Source: MPNP01 sp965221445
Lineage (GTDB): Bacteria; Pseudomonadota; Alphaproteobacteria; Rhodobacterales; Rhodobacteraceae
Direction: 5' to 3'
Length of the DNA: 64,000 nucleotides
NCBI GenBank assembly: GCA_965221445.1
Contig: CBDCSF010000013.1
Location: forward strand, 682,001-746,000
The stretch's first letter is position 1, and each line of letters starts with the position of its first letter. Both the position numbers and the translations under genes were made by a program. Positions 1 through 8,332 of the stretch are shown in pieces. Under the pieces are notes generated by a model. It was given only the letters and a program-made list of their open reading frames with translations, had not been told where the DNA came from and ran no database searches.

Positions 1-74
1 CAATATTGCATTGACGTGGGTTTTGTGTGAATAATTTTGCATGGTGGTCCGAGAGCTGGAAGCTTTGAAATAAG

Positions 75-626
75 TTAAATTGAATTTTCTAGAAGTTCTT
101 TTCGTAACCTATCTATTGCTCCCTTAATTCCAAATCTATTAGGAGACAATCGAAAAACTGCTTCATACGCTTCCAGAGCCTTTAGTTTCTGCCCTGTATT
201 TTCATAGATCAATGCCAAGCCATTTAGTGCCCCAAAATGTCTGGGATTTAGCTCCAAAGTTTTTTGTATATCTAGGATTGAGGAGTCGTAATTCAACATG
301 AGATAGTGGAGTGTGGCCCGAATATTCCATCCCTCAGCAAATCCAGGAGCATCGGAAATTATATAGTTCAATATTTTAAGGGACGTGTTGTAATCACCTC
401 TGTTCATAAAAACTATCGACTGGTCAAGGAGTTTGTTGATTTCGGAAGAACCAGAATCCATCCAATAGGATAAAATCTCTCTTTCTATCGACTTGGTCTC
501 TTGGGAGGTACTGGATTGAAGTTCCTCAAACAATTTGTTTGTTCTTACTTCATTTCCTGTTAAAGATGTAGGCAATACTAATGTGGAAAGAATCCCAAGC
601 AGAAACAATAACTTTGTCAATTTCAT
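75..626 (-). CDS. Exported tetratricopeptide-repeat protein
   Basis: A 183-residue protein with an N-terminal hydrophobic signal sequence (about residues 1-24, ending near SLTG) followed by a helical region with TPR motifs at roughly residues 64-170. The repeats show the usual small and aromatic residues (for example DAPGFAEGWNIRATLHY and NPRHFGALNGLALIYENTGQ). TPR proteins are protein-interaction scaffolds; export to the periplasm is inferred from the signal sequence. It is transcribed divergently from the SCP2-like gene at 687, so the 60-bp gap should hold both promoters. No enzymatic domain is visible and the specific partner is unknown. Confidence 0.8.
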   Translation of the reverse strand: MKLTKLLFLLGILSTLVLPTSLTGNEVRTNKLFEELQSSTSQETKSIEREILSYWMDSGSSEINKLLDQSIVFMNRGDYNTSLKILNYIISDAPGFAEGWNIRATLHYLMLNYDSSILDIQKTLELNPRHFGALNGLALIYENTGQKLKALEAYEAVFRLSPNRFGIKGAIDRLRKELLENSI

Positions 627-686
627 GGGGCTTCCTCAGCCAAGGTGTAAATTGGATTTGTTTAACAGAATTCAAGGATAATTTCA

Positions 687-986
687 ATGGATAACAAAGC
701 AGCAGTTGTAGTGGAACTCGAAAAGCTGGATTTGGGTTTGGTTAGCCAAAAGGTTAAGTTTGAGGTAACGGATATTGGGTGTTTTGTATTCAAGGGCCAA
801 GAAGTTATCGTCAGTGATGAGAACCGTGAATGTACCCTGATAGCAACACTCAACACCTTTAAAGGTCTGTTGAGGGGAAGCCTCAACCCAACAACTATTT
901 ACATGAATGGTGAATTAAAGGTGAAAGGAGACCTTTCCATTGCCATGAAATTGGGGAAATATTTGGGGAATGTAAAAAGGTTCTAA
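687..986 (+). CDS. SCP2-like sterol/lipid-binding domain protein
   Basis: A 99-residue protein that consists of little more than an SCP2 sterol-carrier fold. It carries the family pattern of a DNRECTLIATLNTFKGLLRG strand-helix segment, then MNGELKVKGDLSIAMKLG near the C-terminus, where the GxLxVxGDxxxAmxL motif is characteristic. Such small proteins bind lipids or acyl-CoA and are common in Alphaproteobacteria. It lies 43 bp upstream of an alpha/beta hydrolase on the same strand, so the two may be co-transcribed in lipid metabolism (inference). Start ATG at 687. Confidence 0.75.
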   Translation: MDNKAAVVVELEKLDLGLVSQKVKFEVTDIGCFVFKGQEVIVSDENRECTLIATLNTFKGLLRGSLNPTTIYMNGELKVKGDLSIAMKLGKYLGNVKRF

Positions 987-1029
987 TTCGGATTACAGGT
1001 ATTTAAGATGAGTATCTTGAACTAAATTC

Positions 1030-1953
1030 ATGGAAAAAGCCCCTCTCTACAAGGATATAATTTCAGACCCATGTGATGCTCAAGCTTTCTGGCTTCGGAC
1101 AGAGGATGGGATCAGGATTAGAATTGCCATTTGGTCTGGGGGGAACAAGGGTACGGTATTTATCCTCACAGGTAGAACCGAGTACATAGAAAAATATGCT
1201 TCTATCGCCAATTTGCTCTATCAAGGGGGTTATTCAGTTGTTACCCATGACTGGCGAGGACAAGGTCTATCTGATAGGCTACTCGCCAACCCGAACATAG
1301 GGTATATTGGCAAATTTTCCGATTACCAAATGGACATGAACGTCGTTATTGAGACTTCGAAAGTTCTTAAACTGCCTCAACCTTTTTTTCTGCTTTCCCA
1401 TTCAATGGGCGGTTGTATCGGTTTACGAACGATACATCAAACTCAGGACTTTAAATCAGCCGTCTTCACGGGCCCAATGTGGAAATTGCATGGTAAAATT
1501 CGAATGCTGTTGGCAAAATATATCTCTGCTTTGGCCATATCGCTTGGGTTTGATAAAAAATTGATTCTGGGTGCTGAAGAAAGAAATTATCTGTATCTGT
1601 CCACACCGGAAAAAAATAGTCTTACATCAGACCCCGATATATTTCTATTTTTGAAAAACCAGATTGACAGTTACCCTGAGTTGAATGTAGGTGGCCCCTC
1701 TTGGAGGTGGCTAAAGGAGGCTATTAAAGAAAATGACTTCATGCTGTCCCAATCTTATCCCGAGACTCCTTCCTTGGTCATTCTAGGGTCTGATGAAACA
1801 CTTGTTGATGTGAATGAAATTCTTTCCTATTGCCGAAATTGGCCCCAGATACAATTGGACATCATCCCTAACACCAAGCATGAGGTTCTGATGGAATCCG
1901 AACGCTACCGAGACTTGGCCATGGAAAAAATTCTTTCCTTTTATCAATCCTAA
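1030..1953 (+). CDS. Alpha/beta hydrolase, lysophospholipase (PldB) type
   Basis: A 307-residue serine hydrolase. The motif HDWRGQGLSDR (about residue 74) and nucleophile elbow LSHSMGG (about residue 123) are typical of the PldB/monoacylglycerol-lipase-like family. A candidate acid lies in the LGSDETLVD segment and the catalytic histidine in NTKHEVLMES near the C-terminus, so the triad looks complete. No signal peptide is seen, so a cytoplasmic or inner-membrane-face esterase acting on lysophospholipid or monoacylglycerol is likely. Substrate is not determinable from sequence. Confidence 0.85.
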   Translation: MEKAPLYKDIISDPCDAQAFWLRTEDGIRIRIAIWSGGNKGTVFILTGRTEYIEKYASIANLLYQGGYSVVTHDWRGQGLSDRLLANPNIGYIGKFSDYQMDMNVVIETSKVLKLPQPFFLLSHSMGGCIGLRTIHQTQDFKSAVFTGPMWKLHGKIRMLLAKYISALAISLGFDKKLILGAEERNYLYLSTPEKNSLTSDPDIFLFLKNQIDSYPELNVGGPSWRWLKEAIKENDFMLSQSYPETPSLVILGSDETLVDVNEILSYCRNWPQIQLDIIPNTKHEVLMESERYRDLAMEKILSFYQS

Positions 1954-2180
1954 TTCCTCCAATTAGCAAACAAAAAGGACGAAGAGCCAAATAATTATTC
2001 AATTACATGCCAATGCCGGTATATATGGTTTTCGGTACTATTGTAGTAAACATCTCAAGTTATTATTACTTGGCGAGTATATCCCTTTTTCTGCTGGCTA
2101 ATCGTGGTGGTTATAAATAACTGGCAAAAGAATTTGAAATACTTTGATTGTTATTCCAACCATTCAATTTGAGACATATC

Positions 2181-3146
2181 ATGAAGGCAATGCAATTATT
2201 TGAACTGGGCCAAAATCTGCAGGCTGTTGATGTTCCAGTACCTGTTCCACAAAAGTTGGAGTTGCAAATAAAGGTAAGGGCAGTCGGTATAAATTTTGCC
2301 GATATCCTGATTTGTGAAGGCAAGTACCAGGAAAGACCCGAACTACCCTTTTCACCTGGAATGGAAGTATGTGGATATGTCACTGGTCTAGGTCCAGAAA
2401 GCCAGGGATTTGAAGTAGGCGACCGGGTGGTTGGATTTGGAAGCTATGGGGGATTGGCCGAGTATACCACCTTACCCCAGAACCATTGTCTTGTAATTTC
2501 TGAAACAATGACCGAAGATGAGGCAGCTGGTTTTTTGGTTGCCTATGGAACATCTCACCTTGCCCTTTCTCACCGTGCGGGGTTAACTTCCAATGAAACA
2601 CTACTGGTTTTGGGTGCTTCAGGAGGTGTCGGAAGAACTGCCGTTGAAATAGGTCACCTTTTGGGAGCCAAGGTCATTGCGGCAGCAAGCGATGATTCGA
2701 AATTGCTGGAAGCCAAAAGGTCTGGTGCTGATCATTTGATAAATACCAATACAGATGACTTAGTAACCAAGGTAAAATCGCTTGGTGGTGCTGATGTGGT
2801 TTATGATCCCGTAGGCGGTGAATTATTCAAGCAAGCTTTAAGGGTTACCAACCCTGAAGGAAGAATAATACCAATCGGTTTTGCTTCGGGTGATATTCCT
2901 TCAATACCTGCCAATATACTGCTAGTGAAGAACTTTACAGTTATCGGTTGTTATTGGGGCGGGTACATGAGGTTTAACCCTGGTGTGATCAAGTCAGGTT
3001 TGGAAGAATTGTTCGGATGGTTTGAACGGGGAATGATAAAACCGGTGGTAAGGGATATTTTTCCGCTTGTGGAGGCAAATTTGGCTCTAGAGAAGCTCAA
3101 ATCGAGGAAGGCAATAGGCAAGGTAGTTGTAAAGGTCCCAAGGTAG
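2181..3146 (+). CDS. NADPH:quinone oxidoreductase, zinc-independent MDR family
   Basis: Medium-chain dehydrogenase/reductase of the quinone oxidoreductase subgroup. N-terminal GroES-like domain (VGINFADILICEGKYQ, PFSPGMEVCGYV), then the Rossmann dinucleotide-binding motif VLGASGGVGRTAVEIG, followed by GADVVYDPVGG. The catalytic zinc ligands of alcohol dehydrogenases are absent, as expected for this branch. An upstream in-frame start at 2148 exists, but the protein aligned to family start is MKAMQLFELG at 2181. Predicted reaction: NADPH-dependent reduction of quinones or enoyl-type substrates. Confidence 0.85.
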   Translation: MKAMQLFELGQNLQAVDVPVPVPQKLELQIKVRAVGINFADILICEGKYQERPELPFSPGMEVCGYVTGLGPESQGFEVGDRVVGFGSYGGLAEYTTLPQNHCLVISETMTEDEAAGFLVAYGTSHLALSHRAGLTSNETLLVLGASGGVGRTAVEIGHLLGAKVIAAASDDSKLLEAKRSGADHLINTNTDDLVTKVKSLGGADVVYDPVGGELFKQALRVTNPEGRIIPIGFASGDIPSIPANILLVKNFTVIGCYWGGYMRFNPGVIKSGLEELFGWFERGMIKPVVRDIFPLVEANLALEKLKSRKAIGKVVVKVPR

Positions 3147-3324
3147 CTTTTGGGTAATATTTCTTCAGGACCAAATTTTTGGATTCACAGATTTTTGTCC
3201 CATAAACTCACATTAATCGATTGGATTGGAGGGATATTCATCCGATTCATTCTTGAAATTTCCCAACGGAAATACAAAATAATGATTAGTAATTTACATC
3301 AGTAAAATTGGTAAGAGGAACATT

Positions 3325-4041
3325 ATGGATCGGTTTCAAGTTGTTAACCCAGTCGGAACTACACAGGCACAAATTGACGAGGGTTTAAGAGCCCATATGA
3401 ATAAGGTCTATGCCTATATGGCAGGGGCCATGTTGATTACTGGAGCGGTTGCCTTTCTGTCCAGTACAAGTACAGCCTTAATGCAACTCATCTATGCCAC
3501 TCCCCTGCAGTGGGTTGTTATGTTGGCACCCTTGGGAGTAGTTTTTCTACTCAGTGCAAGGATTAACAAAATGTCAGCTTCAGCAGCACAAACGACATTC
3601 TGGATATTTTCGGGATTGATGGGACTTTCCATATCCTACATTTTTCTGGTCTATACAGGGTTTTCGATTGCCCAGACCTTCCTGGTCACAGCGATTGCAT
3701 TCGCCAGTCTCAGCATTTGGGGCTATACCACCAAGAAGGATATAAGCGGTTGGGGATCTTTCCTGATTATGGGTGTGATTGGTATCATTGTCGCGGCCAT
3801 AGTAAATCTATTTTTAAATCTCCCGGGGTTAAGTTTTGCGATTTCTGTCGTTGGTGTTTTGATCTTTGCCGGACTTACGGCCTACGATACCCAAAGGATT
3901 AAGAATGATTATCTCCAGTTTGCCACCCATGGTAATGAGATGTGGTTGCAGAAATCTGCAATAATGGGATCATTGAGTCTGTATCTTAATTTCCTGAACA
4001 TGTTTCTGCTCTTGCTTCACCTCTTTGGTCAAAGGGAATAA
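3325..4041 (+). CDS. Bax inhibitor-1/YccA family membrane protein
   Basis: A 238-residue integral membrane protein with about seven hydrophobic helices, beginning near residue 30 (VYAYMAGAMLITGAVAF) and including the late motif FAGLTAYDTQRIKNDY that marks the BI-1 family. Bacterial members (YbhL/YccA/BsYetJ) are proposed pH-sensitive calcium leak channels or modulators of membrane protease FtsH. RBS AGAGGAA lies just upstream of ATG 3325. It is a single-gene unit, closed by the strong hairpin terminator at 4078. Confidence 0.88.
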   Translation: MDRFQVVNPVGTTQAQIDEGLRAHMNKVYAYMAGAMLITGAVAFLSSTSTALMQLIYATPLQWVVMLAPLGVVFLLSARINKMSASAAQTTFWIFSGLMGLSISYIFLVYTGFSIAQTFLVTAIAFASLSIWGYTTKKDISGWGSFLIMGVIGIIVAAIVNLFLNLPGLSFAISVVGVLIFAGLTAYDTQRIKNDYLQFATHGNEMWLQKSAIMGSLSLYLNFLNMFLLLLHLFGQRE

Positions 4042-4077
4042 ACTGATTATAAACCCCAATAAAACAATTTAATTTTG

Positions 4078-4111
4078 CTCAGGCCCCGTCCGAATCGGGG
4101 CCTGAGTTTTT
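4078..4111 (+). terminator. Rho-independent terminator after the BI-1 gene
   Basis: A perfect 11-bp stem CTCAGGCCCCG / CGGGGCCTGAG with a 7-nt loop is followed directly by TTTTT. It lies 37 bp after the BI-1 stop codon on the same strand. This is a textbook intrinsic terminator. Confidence 0.9.
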
Positions 4112-4193
4112 GAGAGGTCTTTTCTCACTTTGATGTGTAGCCAAACAGGATTATCAATCAGGTTACAACCAATTTTTACCACGGAGTAAGGTA

Positions 4194-4373
4194 ATGGAAA
4201 AATTTACAAACCGTAAGGATCAAAACCGAAATAGGGTTGATGGTAAGGATTTGGGTGAAAAAAATAACGACCAGCCAAAAAATATTCGATCAATATCTTC
4301 AACTTCAGCCCTGATTATTGATGAAATCGTGGCGAAACATAAAACCGCTCTGGAGATATTGTCCGATCGTTAG
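4194..4373 (+). CDS. Short protein overlapping doc; candidate antitoxin
   Basis: A 59-residue frame beginning ATG at 4194, preceded by GGAGTAAGG. The protein is hydrophilic in its first half and has a short predicted helix at the end (LIIDEIVAKHKTALEILSDR). Its 3' end overlaps the start of the Doc-like toxin by 56 bp in another frame, the arrangement expected of a translationally coupled antitoxin-toxin pair. It does not clearly resemble Phd, so its antitoxin role is inference from position only. It could instead be a leader frame or a remnant. Confidence 0.45.
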   Translation: MEKFTNRKDQNRNRVDGKDLGEKNNDQPKNIRSISSTSALIIDEIVAKHKTALEILSDR

Positions 4374-4743
4374 ACAACATTATCGTGTCACTTGGGACGA
4401 CGCGATATTGGGTCATGAAAAAGCACTTCTGTTTGGGGGTGCATCTGGAACCCTGAATCAAAATTCCATCCGTTCAGCCTTGGATCGTCCGTATAATGGA
4501 TATTTTCCTGATATCCACCGGAAGGCTGCTGCACTTCTTCACTCGATAGTTTCAAATCACGGATTTGCAGACGCAAACAAACGAACAGGATTTATTCTGA
4601 TGAAATTGTTAATCATCAGAAGTGGTTACGAACTTGATGTGAATGATTTGGAGGTCGCTGATACCATAGTCAGTGTTGCTAGTGGTAATACCACTTTCGA
4701 AGACTTGGCAAAGTGGTTTCAAAGCAATCTGGTTCTGGTCTGA
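4318..4743 (+). CDS. doc: Fic/Doc-family toxin (death on curing)
   Basis: A 141-residue Doc-type Fic-fold protein. The conserved stretch SALDRPYNGYFPDIHRKAAA and the active-site motif HGFADANKRTG (HxFxDxNKRT, about residues 83-93) fit Doc, which phosphorylates EF-Tu and stops translation. Doc has K in the position where AMP-transferring Fic proteins have G, and the NKRT here agrees. The start is TTG 4318 or ATG 4321; the first 22 residues are not conserved-looking. The short overlapping gene at 4194 is its probable regulator. A related truncated copy sits at 7382-7741. Confidence 0.8.
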   Translation: MMKSWRNIKPLWRYCPIVRQHYRVTWDDAILGHEKALLFGGASGTLNQNSIRSALDRPYNGYFPDIHRKAAALLHSIVSNHGFADANKRTGFILMKLLIIRSGYELDVNDLEVADTIVSVASGNTTFEDLAKWFQSNLVLV

Positions 4744-4998
4744 AAGCAGATTTGAACAAAACCTTTAATCACCGGGTTAAAACACCCTGATTAAGCATTG
4801 TTCTGTATGTTGGCCTGTTTTGGGGAAGTGGTCTCAGTTCAAGGCAGGGATCATTCCAGTTGTTTATATCAGTCAACGGGTTCTGTCTGTAGAATCCTTG
4901 AACAGTTAAAACAGAGTCGGGAACGTCACGTCCTTACCGAATAAGACTAACAAAAAAAATTAGGTTTAAAGCCACAGGGAAAAAAGTGGTGGACGAGG
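4744..4998. other. Intergenic, nothing recognised
   Basis: About 255 bp between doc and rpmG (opposite strands, convergent). No open frame with family character, RNA gene or strong hairpin-plus-T terminator was recognised. Confidence 0.5.
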
Positions 4999-5166
4999 TT
5001 ATTTTATCTTGCCCTCTTTGTATTCGACATGTTTCCGTGCGACGGGGTCATATTTCTTTACTCGCATCTTTTCGGTCATGGTACGGGCATTTTTCTTGGT
5101 TACATAAAAATGGCCGGTATCAGCAGTAGAATTTAGTCTAATTTTAATTGTCGCAGGCTTGGCCAT
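4999..5166 (-). CDS. rpmG: 50S ribosomal protein L33
   Basis: A 55-residue basic protein starting MAKPATIKIRLNSTADTGHF and ending KHVEYKEGKIK. It has the L33 signature (GHFYVTKKNARTMTEKM, KKYDPVARKHV). The cysteine pairs of zinc-binding L33 are absent, so this is the zinc-independent form. It is a structural protein of the large ribosomal subunit near the E site. The gene is monocistronic here and lies just beside rnpB on the same strand. The left end may be one base off in my counting. Confidence 0.92.
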   Translation of the reverse strand: MAKPATIKIRLNSTADTGHFYVTKKNARTMTEKMRVKKYDPVARKHVEYKEGKIK

Positions 5167-5270
5167 CTGAACCTCATTCTTCCCGATTTATCTGTTTGGT
5201 CTATCCATGTGGTAGATGGCATAGATTTAGGTTATTAATTTCCCCATTCAACAGGTCTTTAGTATAAAAC

Positions 5271-5642
5271 GCGGAAAACCTATAAGCCGGATTCTGTTCC
5301 GAGTTCTCACTCTTCGATAGCCATTCATCTAATACAAGGGTTACCCCTTGTCTTTTGCTGCCTACCATAACTGCAAGGTCAAAGCAACCCAGCCATATCA
5401 GCTTACAGTTCTACTTGGCATTGCTCCTGGTGGGGCTTGCCATACCATTTTTGTTACCAAAAATGTGGGGGTCTCTTACACCTCCGTTTCACCCTTACCC
5501 ATATGCCCATCGGGCACTTCAGGCGGTCTATTCTCTGTGGCGCTTTCCCTTGGGTTACCCCAGCCGGGAGTTACCCGGCACCATGCTTTGTGGAGTCCGG
5601 ACTTTCCTCATGAAATTTTCATGCAACTATCCAGTTTTCCGC
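5271..5642 (-). ncRNA. rnpB: RNase P RNA (catalytic subunit)
   Basis: On the minus strand the 5' region holds GAGGAAAGTCCGGACTCC (helix P4 5' half and neighbouring conserved block), and the 3' region holds ACAGAATCCGGCTTATAG, the conserved P4 3' half plus tail. The two termini pair (GCGGAAAAC near 5642 with GGTTTTCCGC near 5271) to close helix P1. Length about 372 nt fits a type A bacterial RNase P RNA. It processes the 5' ends of tRNA precursors with RnpA protein. Open frames across this stretch on the other strand are accidental. Confidence 0.95.
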
Positions 5643-6108
5643 ATCTTTAAAATATAACTCAAAATTGCAGATTTCAATTCAGAACCTGTTGATTTAAAAT
5701 CGACCACTAAACGACAGAAAACAGTCTAGGGTATTCTCTACCCAATAAACAACATTCCAAGCGAAAAACCTGATACTGGATGACGACAAAGGTAAACAGT
5801 TAGGTATTAATGGAGGACCTAGTTAGAATAGGGAAATCTAAAGGCTATTTGATTTTACTCCATGGTGTTATTTCTCACAATAAACCGTCACGTAACCCCG
5901 GTTTTTTATCAAATTAATTCAACGCCGATTTGCTGATAAATTGAATTAATTTGAGAATCATACTCTTTCCTTTCCAAGTAGTCTCTTTTTGAAGTAGCCA
6001 AGACCGGGCGGGGGCAGTCATCCTTCCTGTCACGAGGAGGACATCCGGAATTCATTTGGCAAGGTAAACCCATAAATATCAAGACCATGGATTTATTGAA
6101 TTCAGGGC
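5643..6108. other. Intergenic, nothing recognised
   Basis: About 465 bp downstream of the decayed LysM gene and upstream of rnpB (minus-strand sense). The rnpB promoter must lie at its left edge. No coding frame with family character or RNA structure was recognised. Confidence 0.4.
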
Positions 6109-6308
6109 TTATTCCCTGCCCAGCAACAGGAAACAGTCCCCGGTCCTAATGGCCTGTCCTTTCTTCATGTTATTGAGTTCCCGGATCTCCCGCTAGTGAT
6201 TGCGGTCACCGAGGTGGCTGGCGCTTAGGTCGGAAAAGCGCCTGTTCCCGACATGGTATTTATTGATTTCAGGAAATGGCAGGGAATGTTTGGTAGTGGG
6301 AACAATCA
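6109..6308 (-). pseudogene. Remnant of a LysM-domain protein
   Basis: Reading on the minus strand, the frame gives PFPEINKYHVGNRRFSDLSA, then SHLGDRNH, an in-frame TAG, then REIRELNNMKKGQAIRTGDC followed by FLLLGRE and a stop. This is a LysM pattern (YxV...LA...GD...W..I..LNN...I..G..L.L); the TAG falls where a tryptophan (TGG) is usual, so a single base change would explain it. LysM domains bind peptidoglycan and also occur in small phage-tail assembly proteins. The frame overlaps the stop of the small membrane gene at 6306, suggesting an ancestral operon. Confidence 0.5.
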
Positions 6309-6455
6309 ACTGGTGGACAGGACAACACCGATGATGATTGCCGTGGCAGCAGTAATTATCCCGATCAGCCAGCGAGTGTTGGTAGTATCCCGTTTGGCAT
6401 TATCATCACGCAAAAGGGCCCAGCCCTTGTCATAGCGTTCGTTCATTGTTTCCAT
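6306..6455 (-). CDS. Small single-pass membrane protein
   Basis: A 49-residue protein: charged N-terminus (METMNERYDKGWALLRDDNA) followed by one hydrophobic helix (WLIGIITAATAIIIGVVL). No catalytic motif is present. Its layout, a charged helix then a C-terminal membrane anchor, resembles the 66-residue protein at 53274 and small membrane proteins seen in prophage and plasmid regions. The neighbours are decayed accessory genes. Function unknown. Confidence 0.4.
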   Translation of the reverse strand: METMNERYDKGWALLRDDNAKRDTTNTRWLIGIITAATAIIIGVVLSTS

Positions 6456-6470
6456 TCGTTTTGTATACTA

Positions 6471-7004
6471 CTATGTGTACTTCTGGCGATCCTCCCTACT
6501 TCTCAGCCATTCAGGCCTGTTCCTTTCAAATTCTTCATCCTTGGTTCGTTTCTTCATGGTAATCCAGACAGCAAAGGCTTTCCTGTCTTTAACCTCGGAA
6601 TTCATCAAATTGTCTATCATGGCTTCTGTATCATCAATTACCTTGAGCACTTCCAGACGGGTAAAGCTAATCGCTGGATCGTAATCTGCCTCATGGCGCA
6701 ATTCCTGTACCCTCACGAAATGTATGGCGAAGTTCCTTATGGTTTCGGGAAAATCTTCCATAACCTTATCCTTGCACTGGTTCTTGGCATAACCATGCTC
6801 AACCGCCCGATAGGCTTGGTTCCAGGCACGGCGACTCCTATCGAGAGTTCCTTCTGGACCGACAAGAGAATCGGCACTATTTCTGCAGAGGGCATGGAAC
6901 ATCGCATAATAGGCAGTACTCATTGCCCTCTTCAGGTGCACCTGCCGGGGGTGATCCCGGTTGACCAATTACCGGGCAATTTCAATGAGGTCAACCGGTC
7001 GCAA
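6471..7004 (-). pseudogene. HEPN-domain protein, interrupted near its start
   Basis: The main open part (6471-6968) contains RAMSTAYYAMFHALCRNSAD and later RHEADYDP, typical of the UPF0332-like HEPN fold, whose members are RNases of toxin-antitoxin and defence systems or partners of nucleotidyltransferases. In the same frame upstream, TTG at 7002 begins LRPVDLIEIAR, followed by TAA at 6969-6971 and then LVNRDHPRQVH. A complete protein would read through this point (a CAA or CAG to TAA change). Translation might restart at TTG 6968. It overlaps the end of the gene at 6991, so the two formed a pair. Confidence 0.55.
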
Positions 7005-7299
7005 GACCTACTTCCTCGGGAATCATGAAAGATAGAATGGGAAACCGGTCCAAGCCATTGGTTATCTGCTTGATTTGAGTACGAAGGGGACCAACTACGG
7101 CTGCAACCTTGTCCGGATCAAGGCGGTTGTCTTTTGCTTCATAAACCACCCAAATGCGTAGGATGGGATCTCCGTCCTGATCTTCTGCTTCCTCGGAATG
7201 CAATTCGACAATTCTGGTCTCAGTTCCAAATTCATCCTCCAAAATCTTTTTCAGGGCCTCATTCCTTAATTTCAGGGCCTCAGCGTCCTTTTTCTGCAT
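6991..7299 (-). CDS. Unknown protein paired with HEPN gene
   Basis: A 102-residue acidic protein beginning MQKKDAEALKLRNEALKKIL at ATG 7299, preceded by GGAGATGGACA as ribosome site; an upstream start at 7353 is less likely. The body reads like a two-layer alpha/beta domain (RIWVVYEAKDNRLDPDKVAA) ending FPILSFMIPEEVG. I do not recognise the family. The stop overlaps the presumed start of the HEPN gene, which suggests that it is the antitoxin or regulator of that pair. It lacks the GSxxxG nucleotidyltransferase motif of MNT antitoxins. Confidence 0.5.
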   Translation of the reverse strand: MQKKDAEALKLRNEALKKILEDEFGTETRIVELHSEEAEDQDGDPILRIWVVYEAKDNRLDPDKVAAVVGPLRTQIKQITNGLDRFPILSFMIPEEVGLATG

Positions 7300-7381
7300 T
7301 GTCCATCTCCTTGTCTGAATCCTGAATATAGGAAACCGATCAATTCCTGGCAAGGAAAAACCACCTGCTTCAGGGATTCCC

Positions 7382-7741
7382 TCACATTTTCCATTTAACG
7401 TCTAACATGGGTGTTCTAGGGACAATAATCCTTTTCCATCCGATTGGCCGGCCATCAGGGCATTCCAGGTATCGGTGAAACCAGCAGACCAGTTCCTCAT
7501 ATCTGGATCTTACATTGGCGACACTGACAAAAATGCTTACAATTTCCTCGTTGTCAGCAATGAGCACATAATGGGGATCACGGCATTTATCTACCAGCTT
7601 TAATACCAGGTACAATGCTGTTCGCTTGTTGCCATCAACGAAACCATGGCTGGTTATGATTCCATGTACCAAGGCTGCAGCTTTATGGTATATCGAATGG
7701 TGATAACCATGGTAAGGACGTGCAAGGGCCGTTCGTTCCAG
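7382..7741 (-). pseudogene. Doc/Fic-family fragment lacking its N-terminus
   Basis: The frame reads ERTALARPYHGYHHSIYHKA, then ALVHGIITSHGFVDGNKRTA and a normal Doc C-terminal helix region ending in DVKWKM. The HxFxDxNKRT active site is intact (HGFVDGNKRT). An in-frame TAA at 7742-7744 precedes LERTALARP, and the first 25-30 residues expected in Doc are absent. The break coincides with the left arm of the inverted repeat at 7731-7771, so an insertion or inverted duplication removed the start. It is related to, but clearly diverged from, the complete doc at 4318. Confidence 0.6.
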
Positions 7742-7966
7742 TTATGCCTTTATGAGACTGTGAAAGTATTCAAGCGAATTCTTCAAAAGGTGATTTATAC
7801 ACCAAGAAACGCTCCTTTGGACTATTTTTTGTAAACGAAAATCCCAAAAACAACTAATAAATGTCTTGGAAGGGCACCTAGCCAGGCAAATAACAGTTAA
7901 AAGTGACTTCCTGCCTTAGGCACTGGAATACTTTCACAGTCTCTTATCGGCATAACTGGAACGAAC
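7731..7966. repeat. Imperfect 41-bp inverted repeats flanking 154 bp
   Basis: The left arm 7731-7771 and the right arm 7926-7966 are reverse complements over 41 bp: 18 matching bases from GTTCGTTCCAGTTATGCC, about five mismatched central bases, then AGACTGTGAAAGTATTC matching. The 154-bp centre shows no coding frame. It resembles a miniature transposable element or an inverted duplication made while the doc fragment was broken. No target duplication is visible (flanks CAAGGGCC and ATCTCCAG differ). Confidence 0.7.
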
Positions 7967-8332
7967 ATCTCCAGTACCTTCGCAACACAAACTGCTTGTA
8001 ACACCCCCAAACGCCATCATCCCGGCTGGCACGGAATGGCAGGGACAAACCGTCCCTGCCGACAAGTGGGACACCATCAAGCATGTGCTTCGGCATGGTC
8101 CTGTCTGGGTGTTGTGACACCAAGTGCCGGTGGAAAGTGTACCACCTCCATCGCACCAATATGGTGGAGTGTCGGGACGGGCGAAGGAAGGACATCAAGC
8201 CAATCTGCTGCACCAAAAACGACCGGGAAAGGGAAAATGTCGTAGCAAGGCCGAAAAAGCATGAAAAAATTGGAATAGCGTGAGAAAATTTGTCTCACTA
8301 CTGCCGAAATAATGTGAAAAATTGGAATTGGA
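7967..8332. other. Possible gene debris, no gene assigned
   Basis: About 365 bp with higher GC than its surroundings. Plus-strand frames such as AGTEWQGQTVPADKWDTIKH and, after a frame change, RWKVYHLHRTNMVECRDGRR look like decayed coding sequence, but I cannot name a family. Nothing else is recognisable. Confidence 0.3.

Noticed and set aside
5348..5657. Two open frames of about 100 codons on the plus strand
   Set aside because: They lie entirely opposite RNase P RNA, whose conserved elements explain the sequence.
7731..7966. Named miniature transposon with target duplication
   Set aside because: The flanking bases do not repeat and I cannot assign the ends to a known IS family, so it is reported only as an inverted repeat.
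8036..8298. Overlapping frames on both strands
   Set aside because: Mutually exclusive, no clear family match; treated as possible debris only.
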